64,000 nucleotides of DNA from NCBI RefSeq assembly GCF_000953635.1, contig NZ_LN614830.1, positions 1,417,001-1,481,000 of the forward strand, written 5' to 3'. The first letter of the stretch is position 1. The number at the start of each line of letters is the position of its first letter. The notes below the pieces were generated by a model. It ran no database searches, was not told the DNA's origin, and worked only from the letters and a program-made list of their open reading frames with translations. Source of the DNA: Legionella micdadei. Lineage in GTDB: Bacteria; Pseudomonadota; Gammaproteobacteria; Legionellales; Legionellaceae. Below are positions 45,173-55,900 of this stretch, piece after piece. Both the position numbers and the translations under genes were made by a program.

Positions 45173-47269
45173 TTAACTGAGTGTCATAGTTAATGAACTT
45201 TCTGTAGATAACTCTTTTTCTTCATCAGACACAAAGGGCGCTGCTTTTTCAGCCAAGGCTAAAAAATCGCTATCAATAAACTTTGGATCCAAGCTTCGAT
45301 AATCCTGGAGCATACTTTCTTTTGTCGCAGTACAAAATTGACAAAACCAGTCGTTAGTGATCTTATAGCTGGATTCTAAAATTTCTCTTAATTGTTCGCG
45401 GCTAAAGTGGGGTTCAGCTACTGGCGTTGCTGCAATTTGTTGTTTAACTACACATAAAAAATGTGCCATAAATAAAGCATATTTTGCGGATATTGCTGGA
45501 CAAAAATCATCTTTCTGAGCGCTTAGATTTTTTTGAAAAGCGGCTTGAGAGCGGTGATATTGCCAGTCCTCCAAATAAAGAGGTGAATAACAAGTAGCCG
45601 TGAATTTGCGAAATTTATCGTAGTCAGTAATGGGGCCTACAAATACAGAAAAATCATGCCGTCCTAAACCTCGATCGGCTTCAACGATTAAGTGGCAATC
45701 CTGCGAAATTCTCATAAATCCCACCGTGGCTATGTGGGCAGCGCCCCAGCCGTCTGTAAGATAAACAGGAAGGATAATTGGCTTAGACAGCTTGTAGTTG
45801 TTATAAGCAGATTTGGCATCAAAATCACCTTCTTCTGTGTATAACCGTTCCAGACAAGTGTGGAATTCGTCAACGGACAAGGGTTGATTTGCTAGGAGGG
45901 CAGTATTGTTTAGCCGGTTAAAATATAAATTAAGTAAAAAGTTCCAATAAGCGTGGGAATCTTGCATATAAGTATGCTTACATACTGTGCCATTTGAAAG
46001 ACTTGTTCCCGATATTTCCAGAAAAAGAGCCATGTATTTTTGCAATCGAATCGCTGCTAAATCTTGATTTCCCTTGATGTCTAAATTGAGAAAAGGCAGG
46101 TATCCCAATAGGGTCATGCTAGTAATTTTGCGTGGCTTCTCTTTCAATTCGCACGACAGATCAACTCCGTGACGCACATAAAAATCAAGAAATTCTTGTT
46201 TTTTTCTTACAGGCGTAAACCTGCCACCAATACCGATTTCGAGTAAGCCCTTACCATCGCTAGCGCAATTAACATCCGCCCCGTGGGCAATTAAAAATTC
46301 AGCGATTGGCCAATCACTTGAGTACTGAAACAATAAAGAATTCGTTAAAAATGGTCTCGCCCGTAAAAATTCTGGCTCCACTTCGAGTAGGCGGGCAGCT
46401 ACATCCACCTGTTTTGTATAGAATGCTTGTTGAATCATTTCTTGTAATTGATGGAAAAAGAAATCATCCCTTTTCTTGCAGCTAAAATAGTCAAGTAATT
46501 TAAGGAAAAACGGCTGGGTTGCGGTTTGATTTTTTATTTCAGCGATAATCGCTTCATTTACTTTAAGCTCCCCTCTCGGAAGAATTTCCATTAGCAAATC
46601 GCATAACTGTTCATTCATTGGAGTTGTGAGAATACAGTTTACATAATCACTATTTCTTATTAGCCAGGTTTTTTTACTAGCAATAAATTCTAGTAATCTA
46701 GTCCTGTTTTCAGGATAACTCTTAATGAATGAAAACATTTCCCTAATGACCTCTTTGGGAAAGAACTTAAACAGCAAATCAATTAGGGTAACCTGATGAT
46801 TAGTGAGCAGATAATACAATAGTGTGTTGAGGTGAGCTTGTGATGGTAAAGGCGTCTTTGCAAGAAATTTTTTAACAAAAAGTCTTAATAAATCCATATC
46901 TTTATCTTGCATAAAAATAGAGAAAATTTCTGCAAAACTGACTTTAAATTCTTGCTGCTCAAGCCTATCAATAAAATCGGTTTTTTGGCGTTGATAAGCG
47001 TTATAAAGCATCGTTAATTTTTGTTGGTGCGATAGAGTGATTTGCCGCTCATCTAAATGTAGTAAAGCAGTGATGTCTTCAGCCTCCATCGCTTTCCTAA
47101 GTAAAGCATGGAGTGATCTCCTATCATGAATTGTTTTTATGGTTCCGGCGGAAACGACAGCTGCTAGGGCTAGTGGTCCGAATAGCCCGTAGCTAATCAC
47201 TAATAAAAGAAGGATTAAAATAATATTTTTGTTTAGATTTTGAATCGCTGTAGGATTACCTGAATACAT
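45173..47269 (-). CDS. Ankyrin-repeat-like protein, effector candidate
   Basis: A 698-residue protein. Residues about 14-40 form a hydrophobic membrane segment (IILILLLLVISYGLFGPLAL). The next 270 residues are helical repeats. Around 311-340 there is one recognisable ankyrin motif (IAEFLIAHGADVNCASDGKG), and another degenerate unit follows (FLDFYVRHGVDLSCE). A C-terminal domain has DGWGAAHIATVGFMRI and VEADRGLGRH, a W-G-x-x-H arrangement reminiscent of papain-like folds. The extreme C-terminus SDEEKELSTESSLTMTLS is acidic then Ser/Thr-rich, as in Dot/Icm E-block signals. Secretion is inference. The catalytic domain is not identified. Confidence 0.7.
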   Translation of the reverse strand: MYSGNPTAIQNLNKNIILILLLLVISYGLFGPLALAAVVSAGTIKTIHDRRSLHALLRKAMEAEDITALLHLDERQITLSHQQKLTMLYNAYQRQKTDFIDRLEQQEFKVSFAEIFSIFMQDKDMDLLRLFVKKFLAKTPLPSQAHLNTLLYYLLTNHQVTLIDLLFKFFPKEVIREMFSFIKSYPENRTRLLEFIASKKTWLIRNSDYVNCILTTPMNEQLCDLLMEILPRGELKVNEAIIAEIKNQTATQPFFLKLLDYFSCKKRDDFFFHQLQEMIQQAFYTKQVDVAARLLEVEPEFLRARPFLTNSLLFQYSSDWPIAEFLIAHGADVNCASDGKGLLEIGIGGRFTPVRKKQEFLDFYVRHGVDLSCELKEKPRKITSMTLLGYLPFLNLDIKGNQDLAAIRLQKYMALFLEISGTSLSNGTVCKHTYMQDSHAYWNFLLNLYFNRLNNTALLANQPLSVDEFHTCLERLYTEEGDFDAKSAYNNYKLSKPIILPVYLTDGWGAAHIATVGFMRISQDCHLIVEADRGLGRHDFSVFVGPITDYDKFRKFTATCYSPLYLEDWQYHRSQAAFQKNLSAQKDDFCPAISAKYALFMAHFLCVVKQQIAATPVAEPHFSREQLREILESSYKITNDWFCQFCTATKESMLQDYRSLDPKFIDSDFLALAEKAAPFVSDEEKELSTESSLTMTLS

Positions 47270-47454
47270 GAATACTCACACGGCAAGTTAGGTTTATAGC
47301 AAAAAGAATTATTATAATACAAGATGTGTATTTGTTGGTATTTTATTTCTTAATACAGAGGTAGAGTAGGTCGTTTGGGTTTAGGCAAAGTAATCAGTAA
47401 GGCAAAAAACGCGTTATGGTTCTTAAGAAGGTAAGAGATGCAATAAACTATAGT

Positions 47455-47481
47455 TCCCCATCTACTGCAAATAGATGGGGA
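47455..47481 (-). terminator. Hairpin downstream of the small secreted protein gene
   Basis: A perfect 10-base stem (TCCCCATCTA at 47455-47464 with TAGATGGGGA at 47472-47481) around a 7-base loop lies 20 bases beyond the stop of the gene at 47501-47737. The following tract on the minus strand is AT-rich but has only a short T-run. It is a likely transcript end. Confidence 0.5.
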
Positions 47482-47500
47482 GAAGTGATGGTTTTCTTAA

Positions 47501-47737
47501 TCAATAGCAGCGGAACTGCCCCCAAAGATTAGTCCAACAACCCGGGCGACCTGCTACCCTCCTCGCAAAGGGGCCTGGATGATTAGCTACGCATCCTCCA
47601 TAGAAACTTTGATGGTATCCAAATCCGCAACCTTGGGCTGCATTAGCGTTAGAAGTGTAACTGGCTGCTATACATAGCAGACCAACCATCGCTACCATGC
47701 GTACTAGTCCTGAAAGGGTTATAGAATGCGCCCTCAT
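47501..47737 (-). CDS. Small secreted GCG-type protein
   Basis: A 78-residue protein with a signal peptide (LVRMVAMVGLLCIAASYTSN, cleaved near ANA). The mature peptide begins QGCGFGYHQSFYGGCVANHP and ends RPGCWTNLWGQFRCY. The GCGxGxH...GGCxxN opening matches the prefix domain I know as GCG_CRPN, found in small secreted proteobacterial proteins of unknown function. Four cysteines suggest two disulfides. A GGAGG-type site precedes the ATG. Confidence 0.7.
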   Translation of the reverse strand: MRAHSITLSGLVRMVAMVGLLCIAASYTSNANAAQGCGFGYHQSFYGGCVANHPGPFARRVAGRPGCWTNLWGQFRCY

Positions 47738-47810
47738 GGCCTCCTCCTTAGTGCTTGATTAGCATTCACACTAATTATAGAGTTTGTTTCAAAAAATGGG
47801 CAAATTTCGA

Positions 47811-49901
47811 TCAAGAATATTTTTCCTTGATTAAAGAGGGGAATTCTTTTGCGAAAGCATCGGCGTAGAATTTACTTCCTTCTACTGACAGATGATCGTC
47901 ATCGTAGTATAGAGGAACCCCATTTTTAAATGCGTAACACCATTTTTGATCACAAAAATAATTTAGCGGATCGAAAATTTCAACTTGTGGAAATTCTTTA
48001 AGAATCTCTGCAAAGAGTTGGCGTAGAGGACCTTGCCGTTGATCCACAATGTTTCGAGGTACATCACAATTTTTAATCGTGTGATTGTGAAGGTACAAGG
48101 GTCTGCTGTCTAAGCATTCGTTGATTGGATGAAGCAATTCGGGAACGTCATAACTGAAGATCACCCGTTTATGTTTTTTGACTAAGAGTTGAAGTGTTTC
48201 ACGAAGGGCAGGGCGCCAAAAAGAGAGATCGTCCATGGGTTGCCTTTTTGATTTATACCATAATCCCCAATCTTGTTTTTCAGGATTATAGTCATAACCG
48301 CTCCTATTGTACGCAAACATTCTAAAACTAAAAATAACTGTCTTGACTGACGCTAATTCCTTATCAGAAAGGGCTTGTTCAGTCATCGTAAGGCAAGGGG
48401 ATTGAGTTGGTTTTCGATCAATGCCCAATAAAAAAGGACAACCTGGGCCGAGTATAATACTGATGTGATTTTGCGGGTATTTTTGAAAAAAACCTGAAAG
48501 CAGATGGTGCGCATGAGAATCGCCAAGAATGAAGACTGTTTTTTTCCCTGCATGCGAAGAAATCCCAAGATTTAAAGGAATTGATCTTTTGGCAACCGCT
48601 TGAGGTAATTTCCCTGCAAATTCAGGTGGTATTGTAAGATGCGCTAAAGAGGGTCTTGAAGTAAATCCATTTTTTTCACAGGTATAAATGCCTAAACCAA
48701 TCACAACTAGGGATAAGCACAGCAAAATAATGGCTTTTAACCCTTGTTTTTCACCAAAACGGATGGGTTTTTCAATATAGTGGTAACTTAAAAAAGCCAA
48801 CAGGAAGCTTGCACCCAAACAGAGGATACGAATCCCTTTTGACGGCATGCCTTGTTCCATAATTCGCGCAAAACTAAGCAGAGGCCAATGCCAAAGGTAG
48901 AGTGAAAAACTAATTAATCCGATCCCAACCAGGCAACGGTTAGCCAAAATAATCCGGTTTACCCAGGCTTTTGTGCCTGCTGCAATAAGTAAAGCTGCCC
49001 CTAAAATGGGTAAAATTGCATTGTTACCTGGAAACGGTTTTTCGGGGCTGAGGCGGTAGACTGTAACGGCAATACATAATAATCCTAAGAACGCCAATAG
49101 ATTGGCCACGAGAAGGTGATCCTGTTTGTCAGTTTGTTTAAAATGGAAACTATGAAAGGCAGCGAGCAGGCTACCGACTAAAAGTTCAAAAAAACGGGTG
49201 TGGGGTAAATAGAACGCGCCTGTCTGGTTTATTTTGACTTCGTTGATGTTACAAAAATATGAAATAAAGAAAAGGGTTAAGGTGAAGAGGAGGATATTTA
49301 TTTTTTTCTTATAAGCTGCCCAAATTAAAAGAGGCCAAACCAAATAAAATTGTTCTTCTATTCCTAAAGACCACAAATGCAGTAGTGGTTTGAGATCGGC
49401 TGCTGTATCAAAATATCCTCCTGCTTTCCATAACGCCAGGTTTGATGAAAATAACCCTGCTGCGGCCATGTATTTACCGTAGGCTTTATATTCGTCAGCG
49501 AGTAATGCAAACCATCCTAAAATAAAGAAGCTGGTTAAAACAAGAAGTAAAACAGGAAAAATACGGTTAATGCGCCGCATGTAGAAATGTTTAAATGAGA
49601 ATTGATTAGCCTTTAATTGATTAAAAATAATGGTTGTAATGAGATAACCAGAAATCACAAAGAACACATCAACGCCAACAAATCCGCCGGGCAAACGAGT
49701 TGGAAACGCATGAAAACAAACGACCAACAAAATAGCGATAGCGCGCAACCCATCGATATCTGCACGATACTGACAGGAGGCGGCTCTGCTTGCATTAGCT
49801 GGGGAATAGTTGGACGGCTCTTCGGGTAGTTTTCGTGTTTTCCTGGGGCTCTTTATAAAAAATCCTGTTCCGGTCATACTTGTTCTTTGCTGGCAAATCA
49901 T
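47811..49901 (-). CDS. OafA-type membrane acyltransferase with C-terminal SGNH domain
   Basis: A protein of up to 696 residues. The acyltransferase-3 domain starts at YRADIDGLRAIAILLVVCFH with FVGVDVFFVISGYLI. About ten membrane helices follow, with the HLWSLGIEEQFYLVWPLLI motif. The periplasmic SGNH domain has the Ser block ILGDSHAHHL and the Asp-x-x-His block YYDDDHLSVEGS. It O-acetylates surface glycans such as LPS O-antigen or peptidoglycan. The first ATGs are at 49901 and 49877, both inside the 3' end of the giant gene, and no later start precedes the core domain. The two genes therefore really overlap by about 83-107 bases and are probably co-expressed. Confidence 0.88.
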   Translation of the reverse strand: MICQQRTSMTGTGFFIKSPRKTRKLPEEPSNYSPANASRAASCQYRADIDGLRAIAILLVVCFHAFPTRLPGGFVGVDVFFVISGYLITTIIFNQLKANQFSFKHFYMRRINRIFPVLLLVLTSFFILGWFALLADEYKAYGKYMAAAGLFSSNLALWKAGGYFDTAADLKPLLHLWSLGIEEQFYLVWPLLIWAAYKKKINILLFTLTLFFISYFCNINEVKINQTGAFYLPHTRFFELLVGSLLAAFHSFHFKQTDKQDHLLVANLLAFLGLLCIAVTVYRLSPEKPFPGNNAILPILGAALLIAAGTKAWVNRIILANRCLVGIGLISFSLYLWHWPLLSFARIMEQGMPSKGIRILCLGASFLLAFLSYHYIEKPIRFGEKQGLKAIILLCLSLVVIGLGIYTCEKNGFTSRPSLAHLTIPPEFAGKLPQAVAKRSIPLNLGISSHAGKKTVFILGDSHAHHLLSGFFQKYPQNHISIILGPGCPFLLGIDRKPTQSPCLTMTEQALSDKELASVKTVIFSFRMFAYNRSGYDYNPEKQDWGLWYKSKRQPMDDLSFWRPALRETLQLLVKKHKRVIFSYDVPELLHPINECLDSRPLYLHNHTIKNCDVPRNIVDQRQGPLRQLFAEILKEFPQVEIFDPLNYFCDQKWCYAFKNGVPLYYDDDHLSVEGSKFYADAFAKEFPSLIKEKYS

Positions 49902-52900
49902 CCTTTTTTGCCATTTTAGCCGAAGTAGAGTTGTTTGGATACGGATCAGAATCCAGTTGATTTAATCTTTGTCCCGATTCATCCACTAAGTCTTGAATAT
50001 TTCCCTTGAGTTCTTCAACAATTTTGATACTTGCTGTCTTGGTCTCAAAAAAGTCCCATTTATGGGAAGCAGAGCGAATAAATTTAATCGTAATAAAAGC
50101 CAAAATAGCACTCACGATATCGACAAGAAGCTGTTTAGCTCCTCCCCGATGAGTTTCCAGGATTCCTCTTGATTCGTTAATCGATCGAGTGCATTTTTCT
50201 AGAAATCCTCCAGGATCGTTGGGCGTTTTAAGGTATTGCGTGATCTCTTCTTCTAGTTTACGGTAAAGCCAGATTGAAGTGCTTGCAACCTCTTCATATT
50301 TTTTATCTTGAACTGCTGCCAGGGCATGACTACAAGCCTTGACTTTCAAGGCATTCAGAGTGGTTAATAAGCGCTTTGTTACATCCTCGGTACGTGAGGC
50401 TTCTTCCTTCAGGGCTTTTTGTTTATCAGTAAGGTTTTGTAGCCAATTTTGGCAGTCATCTTCAGATGCGTTCTCATGCGTCAGGGCGCGGCGCAACGTA
50501 TAGTAATCAGGAATTCTATTAAGAATAGTCTCGATTACATCCCAGCTTATATCTTTTTTAAGAATCGAATTAAATAATTCAGGGCTTTGGGCTTTCTTAA
50601 TTAAAAGAACAAGTAGCTCTTGAGGGATATTTTCGAATTTAATCGTATTGTAGATAAGGCTAAGCCCATCATCATCAGCAATTGCAATCATTTCTTTAAG
50701 TGGAAGAACGTCAATGACCGCCCTACCGAGCTGATAAAGCAACTTAATCCCTAAACTTGCATTAAGTCGATGTGCGCGGACAATGTCTATTACGTCGTTA
50801 AAAGCTGTAGTTCCACTTGAGTATTTTTGCAAGATTTGAATAATTAGAAATTCCCATTTTGAATCCTGACTCCGTTCCATCTGAGTAAAGCATTGATTCA
50901 GAAGTTCTTTAAGGAGAGCATGGTTTTTGTTACTATCCAATCTAGTCTTTGAGACAATCTTCTCGGCAATTTCACATGAAAATTCTGGATGGGCCATGAC
51001 GGGTTTGACTACTCTAGGCGTGGCTTTCGGATGAAACATTACTGCTGAAAAAATCTCAGGAATTAGATTTCCTTTGCCACTAATGGCTTCAAGTAGCATA
51101 GATTCAGAGAGGTCTTTTCGTTGAAGGAATTTGATTATAGAAGCGCCGCTTAAACATCTTTGAGCTAATACAGGCATTGTATGAATAGGAAGTTCATCGA
51201 TGTTATCAAGAAACAGTTCGAGATCATTTTCTTTGGCAATTTGTATGATATCTTCTATGGGTAAAGCTGAAATCGCGCGTTTGCCAAAAATGCGAAATAC
51301 TTCAAGTCCAAAGTCTTCGCTGATTCGTTCTTCGCGAATAATTTCTAATATCGAGTCAACTTCTCTTGTTATTGGGACAGTTAACGATAAGTCTCTGTAT
51401 TGTCTAAAAATAGAGAGTAGTAAGTGTTGCCATTCGGTATTTTGAGTCATTAAAGCCTGTTTTTTAAAACAAACTTTAACAAGATTCTTCAGCAAATTAT
51501 GTCGTTCTGATGATAATTTTCTCTTCTCATAAAACAGTTGATTGTTTTCAACAACTGTTTGTGCAATTTCAGATGAAAATGATTTATGATTAAAGGCTAT
51601 CACTATCACTTCTGGTGTGATACCAGGATGTGATATCAATTTTAAAAGAAGAGGAGGAGTAAGATCCGGATTATTAACAATAATCTGACTTAAAATGCCT
51701 GGAGTAAGATCTTGCCTATCAAGAAGCCTATTAATTAATTCAGAGGTTGAGCATTTAAGAACAAGCATCATCAACAATCTTTCAGAATCTTGAGTTTTTT
51801 TGCTAGGTCTTTGAATCATTCCGATACTGTTGATGAGCAATTTAATGTCGCTTTCCTGAGCGGTTTCTATCATCTCCTCCATAGGTAGAACCGAGATTGA
51901 GTTTTGACCAAAAATGCGAAGAATTTCAAGTCCGAAACGGCCATCGATTTTTTGGGGTTCGATTAGTTTGATTATCGATTCAGAAGCGTCGTTTAAGGAA
52001 GATGGTATTTGCTCGTACCGCTTAAAAATATGAAGAAGAGCCTCCTGCCAGCTGGAATTATTGATCAACTCGCTTTTTGCAAAACAAAACCTGACAAGTC
52101 GTTTAAATAAACGATGGTGGTCAAGAATGATTTCCTGGCTGTCGCCTATAAGTCTGTTTTCACCGACAAGTTGTATAGCAATTTGGGGTGAGAATGCTCT
52201 ATTTTCGAAGGCGACTTCTATCACCTGAGTATCGGTGTTAGGATGGGAGAGCAATTTTAAAAGAAGCTTAGGATCCAAATGAGGATGTTTGACAAGCACT
52301 TTCATTAAAACTTCTGCGGTGAGATCCCGTCTATCAAGAAGTTTTTCAATCAATGCTGGAGTCGAGCATTTATCAGCAAGCAAAGGCAACAACCTTGCGT
52401 TAAGACCCCGAGTTTTTTTATAATCTACAAGTAAATCTAAGTCTTTTGCCTCAGCATTTCTAAGTATTTTTTCCATCGGTAAAAGAGGTAGCACATCTTT
52501 ACCATACAGACGAAGAATTTCAATCGCTAATCCTGGATCCAATTCCTGTTCATGAAGGATTTGCATTATTTCTGATATGCCTGTATTTTGATCTTTACAG
52601 TACTCAAGTAATTGCAGAAGGAAACTTTTCCATTCGGATGGTTTTGCCTGGTAAAGGTCAAAAGCAGTTCGGATTAATTTTTGTACTACGTCGATTGAAT
52701 GAGGATTGAGTTTTACCCAATTAAATATTTGTAGGGCTACATCGCAAGAAAAGGCCTCATTTTCACAAGCAAGGCCTATAACACCAGAATTTGCATTTCG
52801 GTGGGATACTGCCGCTAAAAGAAGTTGCGGACTGCAAGGTTCGGAGACAATGCGACGCAACAGCGAGGCACTGATATCATCGCGACGAGTTAAAATTTTT

Positions 52901-55900
52901 AGAAGTGTCTCATCCTTAAGTAACCCTTGATCCAATAATTTAAGCAGCAACTTCGATGAGCATTGAGCATGTTGCCATAGGACTTCTTGAACACGATTAC
53001 CTGCAGCTCGGTGCTGATAAAGCCGCTCAAGAGTATCAGGAATACTAGCTTTTGCGAGAATCGTTAAGAGTTGCGTCTCGTCCAAATCCTCTCTTTCAAG
53101 CAAAATACATAAAATGTAATCGGAAAGATTTTTCTTTTGCAAGAATTTATCGATAAGGTCCTTCTGAGTATGTTCAGCACATTGTCTAACGCAAAGACTG
53201 GCTAATATCTCTAATGTTTGCTCAGATAAATCATGGCTGGAGTCAAGGAATTTTCTGACTATCTCATTATTATAACTGGGGTAACCCGGGTAACGCGGAA
53301 GCGTATTGCAAAGCAAATTATAGTTAATCTCTTCTTTTTGCAATAACCTATCGATGTACTTGTAAATCAGCTCCTTTGTGCCGCATCTCATCGCTAGTAA
53401 TGTGAGCACCCGTTCAGAATAATCGTAGTTTAAATTAAGTAATTCTTCGACAATCTCATGATTACAAAAAGGATTGCGAATAAAGGTAAGAAAGAACTCT
53501 TGGCTGAGATTTTCTACTGTTAACAGTTCATGCAGAACCTCGGTTGAATCAGCATCCCTAGCAATTTGCGTGAAGTACGCTTTGAGCGATTTCCCTTTTA
53601 AAGCTGGGTAATTTTGAAGAATACGAAGCGCTTTTAATGCGGCTAATTGTCGTAACTTTGTTTCTTCAGTATCCGCGGGTTTCCTGTTTAGTTCTGAAAT
53701 TCTATTGCCGTGGCAAAAGCTCTCGAGAGATAGGCCTAAACATTTTTCAAGGCATTTTCCTAATGCTTCATCTAGTGGACGGCACATGCCCTGGGACAAA
53801 TATTCGAGTAATTGTTTTAATTCAGAGAGATGTTTTAAATGATCATCGATGTATCCAAGGCTACTTAAAGGTAAACTAAACCTTTCCTGTATTTCCTCAA
53901 TCGCCGGTTCCCTATCCAACCAATTTTGGTTTAAATAGACGAAGGCTTCTGCAACTTTTTTATATTCTGCCGATTGTGCAGGAATCGTTTTAGGATATAG
54001 GCTCTTCCAATCGAAATTTGTGAGATCGTCAAAAGGATGCTGTGTGATATAGACAAAACCCTCTGTATTGGCTTGCGCTAATGCAGTTTTTAATGGGGGA
54101 AGTTCTACTTCACTGCCTGGACGATAAGCTTGTAGCGTGTTCTCAAAGAACGTGATTTTTTCCATCGGACGATCTTTCAGCCAATGTAAGGGGGCGTCCT
54201 GATTCAATAATGATTGAAATTCTCCATTAAAAAAGCGTACTTGTTCGCGTAAATTGAAATATTGTTGATCGCGAAGCGCTTCTTCTGGTCGGGTTCCTGC
54301 AACAACTGTATCTTGGGTCGTAGCTATCCAATTGCCGGGGAGATGTCCTATGGAAACTTCTAAGTCTTTTAGTTCCTGAGGTGTCACAATTGTGGCGTAT
54401 AATGCCTCACCTTCATAATGATACCAAACAAGAAACACTGGTTTTAAAAATACGTTTAAAAACTCTGCTTGGTTTATGTAGGTGTTAGTATAGTTTTTGC
54501 TTGCCCTCAGTGTATCAGAAAATAAAGGAAAGGCTTCAATTGAACAAAGATCATTTAAACTTCTAGTCTTATTCCTAATCATCCGGAAAAAGGTTCCCCC
54601 ACTAGCTCCCCAACTTTTCTCAGGCTCCTCTTTCAATTTAGGGTTATAACACGCATTAAGCTGTGCACGCTCAATGCGGATATCTTTATGAACTTGAACT
54701 TGAACTTCTTTATTTTGACTAACACCGGCACCTTTGTATCTTTTCGGACACCAAGGGAGAATCTTATTGATAATGCTTTGTAACTCAAGGTCTATCGCCT
54801 TAAATTTTTCTTCAGGTAGAGGTATACCTGCAGATTCGTAGCAATCGGTCAAAAGCGTTAACAATTCTTTTTTCGATAACTCAAACATTGCTGCGACATC
54901 TTGCTCCTCGGTGATTGAGCCATACAGTGCAAAATAATCGCGTTTTGCCTTCTCTTCAAAAAAGCATCTGAATTTTTTGGCAAGCATTGACTTATGGTCA
55001 GCGGCTTCAGAAGGTAGATCTTGAACTAAAGTCAGACTATTTCGCCGCATGTGGTTAATTAACTGACTCGTACCGGAAGAAAGCACATCAGCTAATAACA
55101 TGGTTTTTTCATTCAGTACAAGGCGTTTAGTTAGTTCAGGGCGACTAATACCGTCTAGGCGTTTAGGGACAATCATTTCAAGCGTGTGGCCACGGCTTAT
55201 CCACCGCATGCGCATATCGCCTTGAATGTACTCTTGAAATAAATTGTTTTCATCAACTAAGGCCAGGGCATGCGCATCTTCTGCTTGCTCAAGGTCGGTA
55301 CCTAAAGTATGGAATTGATCATAATAAGAAATTCGCTCGTTGGGAGTTGAGCCGAGGATACGCCTGATTTCTTTTTCATCACTTGTACCCAGTTTAATGG
55401 GCTCTTCTGGTTTATTGATATCCAACGCACACAAGACATCTTCTTCATTAAGGTAGAGAATATGCTTGATCGGGCGACTAAAGTAACTCTCGTGTTCGCG
55501 GGCATATCGTGCTATTTCTTTAGCTACGGTATAATTGCTTACTCCAGTGAATGTGGCATTGATATCAATGATTGCTCGAGTACGTGCCCGTTCGGATGAA
55601 TTAGTTATCGCACTTTCGATAAAAGCGTATACACCTTGGTAATCAAGACTTGAAATGCTGGTATTCTTACTATCTAAGATTTCAAGGATATACCCATCAC
55701 TGCCTAACGAGGAGGTTGCATCGTAGTTTAGCCGATGATGGTATGTCATGTGGTTGGAAGGGGAGCCCGTTACACATTGTACGCTGTGGTAGACATCCAC
55801 ATGATTAAACGAATCACTTGAAATGATCGCTGGGTCGAGGCTAATTTGTTTTAAAGAAGCCTCTTGAAGTAAAGAAAAAATAAGAAAACGATTATTCTTA

